From the NCBI GenBank assembly GCA_946478935.1, contig CAMLEL010000032.1, positions 1 to 11,737 on the forward strand: 11,737 nucleotides of DNA, given 5' to 3'. The stretch comes from an uncultured Armatimonadota bacterium. GTDB taxonomy: Bacteria; Armatimonadota; Fimbriimonadia; Fimbriimonadales; Fimbriimonadaceae. The translations under genes were made by a program, and so were the position numbers. The notes beneath the pieces are model-generated. The model was not told the DNA's origin. It saw only the letters and a list, made by a program, of their open reading frames with translations, and did no database searches. Below are positions 1 through 5,155 of the stretch, piece after piece (within the stretch, counting starts at the first letter, position 1; each line of letters starts with the position of its first letter).

Positions 1-2
1 CC

Positions 3-389
3 GAGCAGATCGACCGCCTGGAAGGGCTGGGGCGGTGGATGAAGAAGCACGGCTCCGCCATCTATGGCACCCGGGCGGGCATCCCTGCCGGGCTCTTCTA
101 CGGTCCGACCACGACCTCAAAAGATGGTCGCGAGCTAAACCTGTTTTTCTTCGACCGCCCGATCGACCAGGTCGTGGTGCGCGGGATTCGGGGGAATGTC
201 AAGCGCGCGACCGTCGTGGGTTCCGGTCGCCCGCTCGATTTCCGAAGGATCGGCAGCGCGGAGTGGTGTGAGATCCCCGGCAACCTCTACATCGACTTCC
301 CCTCGGAGGAGGTCGACCCGGACTGCACGGTGGTCAAGTTGGAGTTCGAGGAGCCCTTCACGACGAGCTTGAGTCCGGGGAGGAGCTAG
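3..389 (+). CDS. GH29 alpha-L-fucosidase, C-terminal fragment (5' end outside window)
   Basis: The reading frame is open from the window edge and ends at TAG 387-389, giving 128 visible residues. The start of the fragment (EQIDRLEGLGRWMKKHGSAI, then YGTRAG) matches the GH29 segment after the catalytic barrel, where an 'L..lG.Wl..nGeaIYgTr' helix leads into a C-terminal beta-sandwich. The remainder (LFFFDRP, VVRGIRGNVKRATVVGSG, IDFPSEEVDPDCTVVKLEFE) reads as that beta-sandwich, which often ends in 'D...tVi.le...p'. GH29 enzymes hydrolyse terminal alpha-L-fucose from glycans and are usually exported; the signal peptide and the nucleophile Asp lie outside this window. The fragment ends on a normal stop with nothing suggesting a break. 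The family call rests only on the C-terminal part. The next gene is 237 bp downstream behind a repeat-rich spacer, so co-transcription is uncertain. Confidence 0.8.
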   Translation, partial: EQIDRLEGLGRWMKKHGSAIYGTRAGIPAGLFYGPTTTSKDGRELNLFFFDRPIDQVVVRGIRGNVKRATVVGSGRPLDFRRIGSAEWCEIPGNLYIDFPSEEVDPDCTVVKLEFEEPFTTSLSPGRS

Positions 390-395
390 GAAAGC

Positions 396-512
396 TTATG
401 TAGGAGTTGGCTCGAAGGCGACAACGGCTCGATTCGGTTCGTGTACACCAGCCGATTTATCGCGGATTGGAAGGCCCATTTCGCGTCTGTAAGGTCGACA
501 CCATAAACCGAT
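396..512. repeat. REP-like intergenic block starting TGTAGGAG
   Basis: Noncoding stretch downstream of the fucosidase stop. It begins with TGTAGGAGTTGGCTCGAAGG, resembling the 'GTAGGAG..GGCT' head of GTAG-type REP/palindromic repeats known from other bacteria. It also holds a small dyad, CCGAT-TT-ATCG-CGG, around 451-465. Frames read through it give low-complexity protein of the kind often mis-annotated from dispersed repeats. Only one copy is in the window, so its repeat nature is inferred from resemblance, not seen. Confidence 0.35.
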
Positions 513-518
513 GCAGCC

Positions 519-599
519 CGGGCAGGAGCTATACCCCCCTCGCCTCGTTTGCGGGGAGAGGGGGTTGGGGGTGAGGGGCAATCAATCCGACTCCTGCCC
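519..599. repeat. Hairpin repeat of the 'LTPNPLSP' type with 9-bp flanking inverted repeat
   Basis: A perfect 9-bp inverted repeat brackets the element: GGGCAGGAG at 520-528 and CTCCTGCCC at 591-599. Inside, CCCCTCGCC (536-544) pairs with GGTGAGGGG (570-578) with one G-T wobble, around a G-rich loop. Read on the minus strand it gives the peptide LTPNPLSPQ, a hallmark of short spurious proteins predicted from a dispersed intergenic repeat in many bacterial genomes. I treat it as a noncoding repeat unit, possibly MITE- or REP-like. Copy number cannot be judged from this window. Confidence 0.55.
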
Positions 600-600
600 C

Positions 601-614
601 CTCCCACAAGGGAG
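601..614. repeat. Small hairpin CTCCC-ACAA-GGGAG just upstream of the nitroreductase
   Basis: CTCCC (601-605) and GGGAG (610-614) form a perfect 5-bp stem with an ACAA loop. It directly abuts the preceding repeat and may be its last module. The GGGAG arm looks like a Shine-Dalgarno sequence but lies 12 nt from the ATG at 627, which is further than usual. Confidence 0.4.
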
Positions 615-620
615 AATACT
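615..620 (+). promoter_or_regulatory. Putative -10 element (AATACT) for a leaderless nitroreductase mRNA
   Basis: AATACT matches TATACT at five of six positions and ends 6 nt before the ATG at 627, so transcription would begin at or next to the start codon. I see no good -35 box at the usual distance; 592-597 is TCCTGC. The same spacing occurs before other genes in this window, which is the main reason to list it. Confidence 0.3.
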
Positions 621-626
621 AACACC

Positions 627-1427
627 ATGTTCGACGAATCCCCCGCCGACGCCTGGCGGCTTCGCCTTGGCACCGAACCGCCCGACCTGCCCGACCTCGG
701 CAAGTTCCTGAACCATCGGTCGGTCCGTAAGTACAAGCCTGAACCAATCCCCGAGGACACTCTGAAGGGACTGGTCGCTGCCGCCCAATCCGCCGCCACG
801 AGCAGCAACCTGCAGCTCTGGTCGGTGGTGAGCGTAATGGACCCGGACTCCCGCGAAGAACTGGCAACGATGTGCGACAACTACCGCCACGTCAAGGACT
901 GCGCGGTCTTTCTGGCGTTCATCGCCGATCACTATCGCCTGCGCCGCGCCGCCGCCGAGGTTGGCGAGAAGGCTGAAGGGCTGGGCCACACTGAGTTCTA
1001 CACGATGGCGGTGGTGGATGCGGCCCTCGCGGCCGAGCGGATGGTGTGTGCGGCAGAGTCGCTGGGGATCGGAATTTGCTACATCGGCGCTCTTCGGAAC
1101 GACCCGGCGGGCATCAAACGCATTCTCGATCTGCCCGAGCGGACGTTCGGTCTATTCGGTCTCTGCCTGGGCTGGCCGGAGGAGCCGCTGACCGCCGAGA
1201 TCAAGCCCCGCCTGCCGCAGTCCTCCGTTTGGTTCAAAGAAAGATACGACCACGGTGTCGGGGTGGGAGACTACGACGAGCGGATGTGCGCCTTCTACGA
1301 GAGCCAGCGAATGAAAGGGGACGTGAACTGGTCCATGCGATCCGGGCGACGGGTGGACTTGGACCACATGACGGGTCGGGAGGCGCAGCTGGATTTCCTG
1401 CGGGAGCAGGGGTTCTTGATCGAATGA
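627..1427 (+). CDS. NfsA/FRP-like FMN-dependent nitroreductase family oxidoreductase
   Basis: 266 residues, the usual size for the NfsA/FRP branch of the nitroreductase fold. These are soluble FMN enzymes that use NAD(P)H to reduce nitroaromatics, quinones or flavins. FMN-binding motifs appear in order: HRSVRKY at residues 30-36, AAQSAATSSNLQLWS at 52-66, and GIGICYIGALRND at 147-159. A late LGWP..P...KPRLP block at 181-196 is typical of NfsA-type members. The start at 627 is chosen because the frame upstream runs only through repeat DNA, and homology begins shortly after it. A longer in-frame start at 549 would translate the hairpin repeat and is unlikely. The TGA stop overlaps the next ATG (ATGA, 1424-1427), so the glycerate kinase is probably translationally coupled. 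The natural substrate cannot be read from sequence. The family call is firm; the exact subfamily is less so. Confidence 0.88.
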   Translation: MFDESPADAWRLRLGTEPPDLPDLGKFLNHRSVRKYKPEPIPEDTLKGLVAAAQSAATSSNLQLWSVVSVMDPDSREELATMCDNYRHVKDCAVFLAFIADHYRLRRAAAEVGEKAEGLGHTEFYTMAVVDAALAAERMVCAAESLGIGICYIGALRNDPAGIKRILDLPERTFGLFGLCLGWPEEPLTAEIKPRLPQSSVWFKERYDHGVGVGDYDERMCAFYESQRMKGDVNWSMRSGRRVDLDHMTGREAQLDFLREQGFLIE

Positions 1428-2731
1428 GAATCGATGCTGATCCCCGCAACCGCGCCGGAGAGCTGGCTCTGGAGGTCTACCGCCGAACACTCGAATGGGC
1501 ACGCGGCGACAACTTGGTTAGGGAAGTCCTGTGGCGCGATGGCGACGTACTGGTCGCCGACGACTGGGCATTTGACCTCAACTACTTCGACCGCATCATC
1601 GTTGCTGGGGCGGGAAAGGCTTCGGTGGCGATGGCCCAAGGGGCTGAATCCGTCTTGGGCGACCGGATCTCAGACGGGCTGATCGTTACCAAGCACGGCC
1701 ATTCTGAGCCACTGGAGTTTTGCCGAATACTCGAATCCGGCCATCCAGTCCCGGATGCGTCCAGCCTGATTGCCGGTGAGCAGATGCTCGAATTGGCAAG
1801 TTCTGTCACGGAACGGGATCTCGTCGTGTTCCTGATGTCGGGCGGAATGTCCGCCCTACTTGAAGCGCCGCGAGAAGGCGTAACTTTGGAGGACCTCACG
1901 CTCGTCAACCAGGCTCTATTGGATTCAGGAGCACCCATCGACGACATCAATGGGATCCGGTCCCGGTTGTCCAAAATCAAAGCCAGCGGTCTCGGCGTGG
2001 CATTCACCAAAGCGACGACCCTCGTCGTCTACCTCTCCGACGTCGAGGGGGACAAGCTCAGCGTTATCGGCTCGGGACCCTTCACCTACCCCCATCCCCC
2101 ACCCGACGTTGCCCGAATTGCTAAGGCGTATAACCTCGACCGGTCCTTACCGCCCCGCCTCCTGGAACTGATCGCCGACAACCCGAACAAGGGTGCCTGG
2201 ACCCATTGGACACCCCACGTCATGGCGGGAAGTACCCAGCAAATGAGAGTCCAAGCAGAAGAGACTGCCAGAGACATGGGCATGACCGTCCACACGCTGC
2301 CGACGATGGTCGGGGAGGCGCGAGAATTTCCCGTTGGCCTGGTCAAGAAGGGGGTCATACCCAAGCACCGCAGATTTGGCAAGCCGGTATGCGCAGTTTC
2401 GGTGGGAGAAACCGTTGTTCATAAGACTGGCGACGGCGTGGGAGGCAGGGCGCAAGAACTGGCATGCGCGTTTGCGGAATTGATCGCCGGGGAGGAAGGT
2501 TTAGCCGTGCTCGTGGCAGGAACCGACGGAACCGACGGACCCACCGACGCGGCCGGAGCATTGGTAGATGGCGATGCTGTTGAAAGAGCACTTAAGCATG
2601 GAATTTCACCAAAAGACGCCCTCGCGAAAAATGACACTTACCGATTTCATGAAGCCTCAGGAACGCTTGTCAAGACCGGTCCCACAGGAACGAACTTGAA
2701 TGACTTAATACTGGTCGTTAGGGTCGGTTAG
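1424..2731 (+). CDS. Glycerate 2-kinase, MOFRL/DUF4147 family (GckA/TtuD-like)
   Basis: 435 residues, the normal length of class II glycerate kinases, which phosphorylate D-glycerate to 2-phosphoglycerate with ATP and feed it into glycolysis. Motifs in order: AGAGKASVAMA (61-71), ESGHPVPD (104-111), MSGGMSALLEAP (138-149), LSDVEGDKLSVIGSGP (204-219), GDGVGGRAQELA (336-347), GTDGTDGPTDAAGA (366-379) and TGPTGTNLNDL (418-428). The N-terminal DUF4147 domain and the C-terminal MOFRL domain are both complete. Three motif positions differ from the common pattern: SGGM where SGGG is usual, GGRA where GGRN is usual, and IKAS where the segment normally reads IKGG. It may therefore be a divergent member with altered activity. 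The start overlaps the nitroreductase stop by ATGA. Weaker alternative: a kinase for a glycerate-like sugar acid. Confidence 0.88.
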   Translation: MRIDADPRNRAGELALEVYRRTLEWARGDNLVREVLWRDGDVLVADDWAFDLNYFDRIIVAGAGKASVAMAQGAESVLGDRISDGLIVTKHGHSEPLEFCRILESGHPVPDASSLIAGEQMLELASSVTERDLVVFLMSGGMSALLEAPREGVTLEDLTLVNQALLDSGAPIDDINGIRSRLSKIKASGLGVAFTKATTLVVYLSDVEGDKLSVIGSGPFTYPHPPPDVARIAKAYNLDRSLPPRLLELIADNPNKGAWTHWTPHVMAGSTQQMRVQAEETARDMGMTVHTLPTMVGEAREFPVGLVKKGVIPKHRRFGKPVCAVSVGETVVHKTGDGVGGRAQELACAFAELIAGEEGLAVLVAGTDGTDGPTDAAGALVDGDAVERALKHGISPKDALAKNDTYRFHEASGTLVKTGPTGTNLNDLILVVRVG

Positions 2732-2807
2732 TTTTGGTGAGCCTTGGATCAGAAATGTTAAAGTCAATAGTGGGCCCAAACTAATCCCGACCATCCCCTT
2801 CCGGAAC
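2732..2807. other. Short convergent intergenic gap without a recognisable terminator
   Basis: This 76-bp stretch separates the glycerate kinase stop from the stop of the minus-strand dioxygenase gene. It contains a GGGCCC palindrome at 2772-2777, but I find no stem with a following T-tract on either strand. Confidence 0.5.
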
Positions 2808-3668
2808 TCAGCAACTGACGTCCCTTCCTTCCGATCCGAAGATCGCCATGCGTTCTTCGGTCGAGGTGCGGGGGGTTCCTTTCGCTACGTAGTGAAACTG
2901 GAGTGCGCGCCGTCTTGTACCCGTGCGGTTTTGCGGAGTGCCGTGCGGGACCAAGCCATCGAAGATCAGCAACCCTCCCGCGCTTAGCGGGCATGCAACC
3001 GCTTGGCCCTTGCCGAGCACATCCGTGTCGCAGATTTGCCAATCTCGTCGGTTGAAGTGTGGAATGGGGCCAGAGCGATGTCCTCCCGGGAGGAAGTGCA
3101 TGCACCCATTCTCCGGGTAAGCGTCGTCGAGGGCGATCCAAACGCCAACAACCTTCGTTCCGTCCGGAAGGTTGAAGTAGGCGTGATCTTGGTGCCAGGG
3201 TTTTTCCCTTCCGATGCCAGGAGGTTTCAAGAGCGCCATCTCCTGAAACATCTCAGGTTCCGCGCCAAGAAAGTGCTTGACGATGCGCATCAGGTCTGGC
3301 TGATAGGCCATGGCTTCAATTCGCGGATCGAGCTCGACGAACCACATCAGCTTGCGGACGTAATCGAGCCTCTCTTCAGGTGGCAGGGATTCGATCTTTC
3401 CCGCAGCCAGGTTCTCGAACTGAAGTTGGGTTCGTGCAGGCAGATCCCGGATTGTCAACTGGAAGAGAGCTTCAAGGAGCCCGCCGACTGTTTCTGAATC
3501 GAATGCATGATCGATGGATACAAAGCCCGCTTCTCGAAACTGATCCTCGATTTTTGCGGGATCGTCGGGCAAGCCCTGATACGGCTCGATCGTCGCCGCG
3601 AAGTCATAGAGCCCATCGGGGTACTCGTCAGGGGCGATGCTGTCGATGTCCAGCGACCTGCCAACCAT
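2808..3668 (-). CDS. Phytanoyl-CoA dioxygenase (PhyH) family Fe(II)/2-oxoglutarate oxygenase
   Basis: 286 residues, typical for bacterial PhyH-family proteins. These are soluble non-haem iron enzymes that couple 2-oxoglutarate decarboxylation to hydroxylation of a substrate. The iron-binding facial triad is visible as H159 and D161 in KPWHQDHAYFNL, plus H242 in VPHGTPQN. An arginine about ten residues later (TRRR, 252-254) is the expected 2-oxoglutarate carboxylate ligand. The double-stranded beta-helix core is marked by VVGVWIALDDAYPENGCMHF and LPGGHRSG. Nothing looks truncated. The substrate is unknown; the family includes lipid, halogenating and natural-product tailoring enzymes. The gene lies 31 bp downstream of csoR on the same strand, so the two are probably co-transcribed or co-regulated. 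A TATAAT inside an inverted repeat at its start suggests an extra, leaderless promoter. No Shine-Dalgarno lies at a usable distance; a GGA is only 2 nt from the ATG. Confidence 0.87.
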   Translation of the reverse strand: MVGRSLDIDSIAPDEYPDGLYDFAATIEPYQGLPDDPAKIEDQFREAGFVSIDHAFDSETVGGLLEALFQLTIRDLPARTQLQFENLAAGKIESLPPEERLDYVRKLMWFVELDPRIEAMAYQPDLMRIVKHFLGAEPEMFQEMALLKPPGIGREKPWHQDHAYFNLPDGTKVVGVWIALDDAYPENGCMHFLPGGHRSGPIPHFNRRDWQICDTDVLGKGQAVACPLSAGGLLIFDGLVPHGTPQNRTGTRRRALQFHYVAKGTPRTSTEERMAIFGSEGRDVSC

Positions 3669-3688
3669 ATTCCAATTATAGGGAATAT
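3667..3688 (-). promoter_or_regulatory. Inverted repeat ATATTCC-N8-GGAATAT overlapping the phyH start, with internal TATAAT
   Basis: A perfect 7-bp dyad (3667-3673 and 3682-3688) with an 8-bp AT-rich spacer lies in the csoR-phyH gap. On the minus strand the spacer includes an exact -10 hexamer, TATAAT (3680 to 3675), and 6 nt follow before the ATG at 3668. A -10 box between operator-like arms is typical of a repressed promoter, and the spacing would give an mRNA starting at the start codon. The -35 region is not convincing (GTAATT at 17-bp spacing). CsoR is an obvious candidate ligand, but that is inference. Confidence 0.45.
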
Positions 3689-3699
3689 CGACTCAACAA

Positions 3700-3984
3700 T
3701 TACTTGAGAAATCGATTGAGGGTCACGCGAATCTCTTCGCGTCGCTCATCGGGCGTTGAGTTCTGCGGATGATCTCCCTTCTCGTCGTGTCCATAGACAC
3801 AGTTCTCCAAGTGGGTGGAGAGAAGAATGACGCCGAGTTGATCCAGGGCGGCACGAAGGGCGGACACTTGAGTCAGGATGTCCACGCAATAGCGCTCTTC
3901 CTCTACCATTTTTTTGATGCCGTTCACTTGCCCGTTCATCCGGGCAATCCGATTCAGCGCATCTTGCTTGGTTTTCTCTTGCAT
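3700..3984 (-). CDS. csoR: CsoR-family metal-sensing transcriptional repressor (copper-type ligand set)
   Basis: 94 residues, a typical all-helical CsoR/RcnR/FrmR protein (DUF156). The family signature RIARMNGQVNGIKKM spans residues 13-27. The Cu(I)-binding triad is complete: C33, H58 and C62, with the spacings of 25 and 4 residues found in Cu(I)-sensing CsoR. The second-shell tyrosine directly before the first cysteine (Y32) is present, and an acidic residue sits near the expected C-terminal position (E80). An FrmR-type N-terminal Pro-His is absent, which argues against formaldehyde sensing. CstR-type persulfide sensors lack the histidine. The apo form binds DNA and metal binding releases it. 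AAGG at 3990-3993 gives a ribosome binding site 5 nt from the ATG. Unusually, no copper ATPase or chaperone gene is adjacent; the only same-strand partner is the PhyH-like oxygenase. It is divergent from exbD. Confidence 0.88.
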   Translation of the reverse strand: MQEKTKQDALNRIARMNGQVNGIKKMVEEERYCVDILTQVSALRAALDQLGVILLSTHLENCVYGHDEKGDHPQNSTPDERREEIRVTLNRFLK

Positions 3985-4035
3985 CGATACCTTGATTGTA
4001 GGTTATTCGGCAGTTTTTCGATCTCTCGGCGTAAC

Positions 4036-4054
4036 AACTACCGTCTAACTACCG
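4036..4054. repeat. Direct repeat of AACTACCG in the csoR/exbD divergent gap
   Basis: Two exact 8-bp copies, 4036-4043 and 4047-4054, are offset by 11 bp, about one helical turn, in the 76-bp region between the divergent csoR and exbD starts. The arrangement would suit tandem binding of a regulator. It does not resemble the usual G/C-tract CsoR operator. Confidence 0.4.
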
Positions 4055-4060
4055 ACCGCT

Positions 4061-4492
4061 ATGAAGTTTAAACGCCGATCTGAGCTCAAGCGCACCAAAA
4101 TCGAGATCATTCCGATGGTTGACACCATGTTCTTCATGTTGGTGTTCTTCATGCTGTCTTCACTGGCGCTCTCCAAGCTGGTGGCGATGCCTGTGGATCT
4201 TCCCAAGGCATCCACCTCACAGCGCATCCAAGAAGACAAGAACCTCGCCCTTTCGATTGACAGCCAGGGTCAGATCTATCTCGATCGGCAGCCGGTGACG
4301 GTGGCGGGCCTTGAGTCAGCGATTCGAACGGCGGCGGGCGCTTCAGCATCACCTGACCTGACCTTGGTCATCAACGCCGACGAACGTGCTTCGCACGGAT
4401 TGGTCGTCCAGTGCATAGACGAAGCTCGAGCCGCTGGACTATCGAAGTTTGCGATCGCCACCGAGTCGCCTGCAAGATCAGTTCCTAATTGA
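4061..4492 (+). CDS. ExbD/TolR family biopolymer transport protein
   Basis: 143 residues, the normal length for ExbD/TolR. These proteins pair with an ExbB/TolQ proton channel to energise TonB- or Tol-type envelope machinery. A basic N-terminal tail (KFKRRSELKRTK) precedes one membrane helix at about 16-40, containing the essential proton-path aspartate D21 in IPMVDTMFF. After the helix comes the hallmark VDLPKA at 45-50. The periplasmic domain follows, ending with the family pattern VVQCIDEARAAGLSKFAIAT at 115-134. It lacks the ExbB/TolQ partner that normally lies immediately upstream; here that neighbour is divergent csoR. There is no recognisable Shine-Dalgarno before the ATG. The following DUF1579-like gene has its own likely promoter overlapping this stop codon. 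ExbD and TolR cannot be separated by sequence alone. Confidence 0.85.
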   Translation: MKFKRRSELKRTKIEIIPMVDTMFFMLVFFMLSSLALSKLVAMPVDLPKASTSQRIQEDKNLALSIDSQGQIYLDRQPVTVAGLESAIRTAAGASASPDLTLVINADERASHGLVVQCIDEARAAGLSKFAIATESPARSVPN

Positions 4493-4517
4493 CGACCGAA
4501 GGGCCATGGGCTAAACT
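4489..4517 (+). promoter_or_regulatory. Putative sigma70-type promoter for the DUF1579-like gene
   Basis: TTGACG at 4489-4494 (five of six to TTGACA) and TAAACT at 4512-4517 (four of six to TATAAT) are separated by exactly 17 bp. The predicted transcription start, around 4523-4525, falls at the base of the hairpin listed at 4521-4548. The -35 overlaps the exbD stop codon. Confidence 0.45.
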
Positions 4518-4520
4518 GAA

Positions 4521-4548
4521 CCGCCACTCTATAGTAATAGAATGGCGG
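4521..4548 (+). promoter_or_regulatory. Strong 5' hairpin overlapping the ribosome binding site of the DUF1579-like gene
   Basis: CCGCCACTCTAT (4521-4532) pairs with ATAGAATGGCGG (4537-4548): 11 of 12 positions pair, with one C-A mismatch at 4527/4542, around an AGTA loop. The right arm includes the first two bases of the Shine-Dalgarno GGAGG at 4547-4551. No T-tract follows, so a rho-independent terminator for exbD is unlikely. It could be an RNA stabiliser, an RBS-masking element or a DNA operator. Confidence 0.5.
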
Positions 4549-4557
4549 AGGCAGTAA

Positions 4558-5100
4558 ATGAGAAAATCGCTTCTGGCTATCATCGCCTTGATGGGCACGT
4601 CAGCGTTCGCGGGACAAGGAATGCAAGTGCCCCCCGTCCCGAAAGAATTTGCCAAGGTGGCCTTTATGTCCGGTACGTGGTCCGGGAACCTCAAGATTTA
4701 CGGCATGGGTCCGAACCCAACCCCGGGCACTTCCAGAGTGGTCTGTAAGCGAACTCTGGACAACCGGTACCTTCAGTCCAACCACGTGATGAGCATGGGT
4801 CAGATGGGCAAGATGGAGGGGATGCACCTGATCAGCTTTGACCCGATCAAGAAAGTTTTTGTCGCGTTTTGGTTTGATTCCTCTTCACCGGGGGTGCTGG
4901 AGGTGTCAGGCAATTTCAACGGGTCGGTCTTGACGATGGTCAGCAAGCCGACCGTGATTCCCGGAATGCCAGATCCGATGACCATGCGAGCCATCTACGA
5001 CAAACGTTCAGACAAGCACTACATTTTCAGACTTGAGAGCAAGCAAGGCACGACTTGGAAACCCATGATTGTGGGTGAATATAGGAAAACGGGTAACTGA
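4558..5100 (+). CDS. Secreted DUF1579-like protein
   Basis: 180 residues. The N-terminus is a clear signal peptide: MRK, then a hydrophobic stretch (LLAIIALMG), then cleavage after AFA at about residue 18, so the product is exported. The start has an excellent Shine-Dalgarno, GGAGG at 4547-4551, 6 nt before the ATG. The mature part reads like a DUF1579-type lipocalin-like sandwich: MSGTWSGNLK at 37-46 early on, then a conserved-looking KRTLDNRYLQ (64-73). A mid segment ISFDPIKKVFVAFWFDSSSP (92-111) has the 'yd....++v..w.dS' pattern of that family, and a late TTWKPMIVGEYRK (165-177) follows. Methionine is unusually frequent (MSMGQMGKMEGMH, 78-90). The biochemical role of DUF1579 proteins is not established. 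I base the call on pattern resemblance only; another small beta-barrel family is possible. Confidence 0.65.
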   Translation: MRKSLLAIIALMGTSAFAGQGMQVPPVPKEFAKVAFMSGTWSGNLKIYGMGPNPTPGTSRVVCKRTLDNRYLQSNHVMSMGQMGKMEGMHLISFDPIKKVFVAFWFDSSSPGVLEVSGNFNGSVLTMVSKPTVIPGMPDPMTMRAIYDKRSDKHYIFRLESKQGTTWKPMIVGEYRKTGN

Positions 5101-5155
5101 GGCGGCAAATAGCGGACTCCAGTTTCTTTTTTGCGCGTCACAATAAGGGATGGAG

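Noticed and set aside
386..880. Minus-strand open frame (164 codons) spanning the repeat gap and the start of the nitroreductase gene
   Set aside because: It runs antisense through the well-supported nitroreductase and through repeat DNA; its LTPNPLSP-like peptide is a known artefact of translated repeats.
1046..1423. Upstream in-frame extension of the glycerate kinase
   Set aside because: It would overlap the nitroreductase by about 380 bp. Homology starts near residue 10 of the 1424 start, and the ATGA overlap is a typical coupled start.
3003..3497. Plus-strand open frame of 164 codons opposite the PhyH gene
   Set aside because: It is fully antisense to a gene with intact catalytic motifs and has no recognisable domain or ribosome binding site.
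3995..4000. TACAAT on the minus strand before csoR as a -10 box
   Set aside because: It ends 10 nt before the ATG, so a start at normal distance would remove the AAGG ribosome binding site from the mRNA; no -35 supports it. Not listed as a feature.
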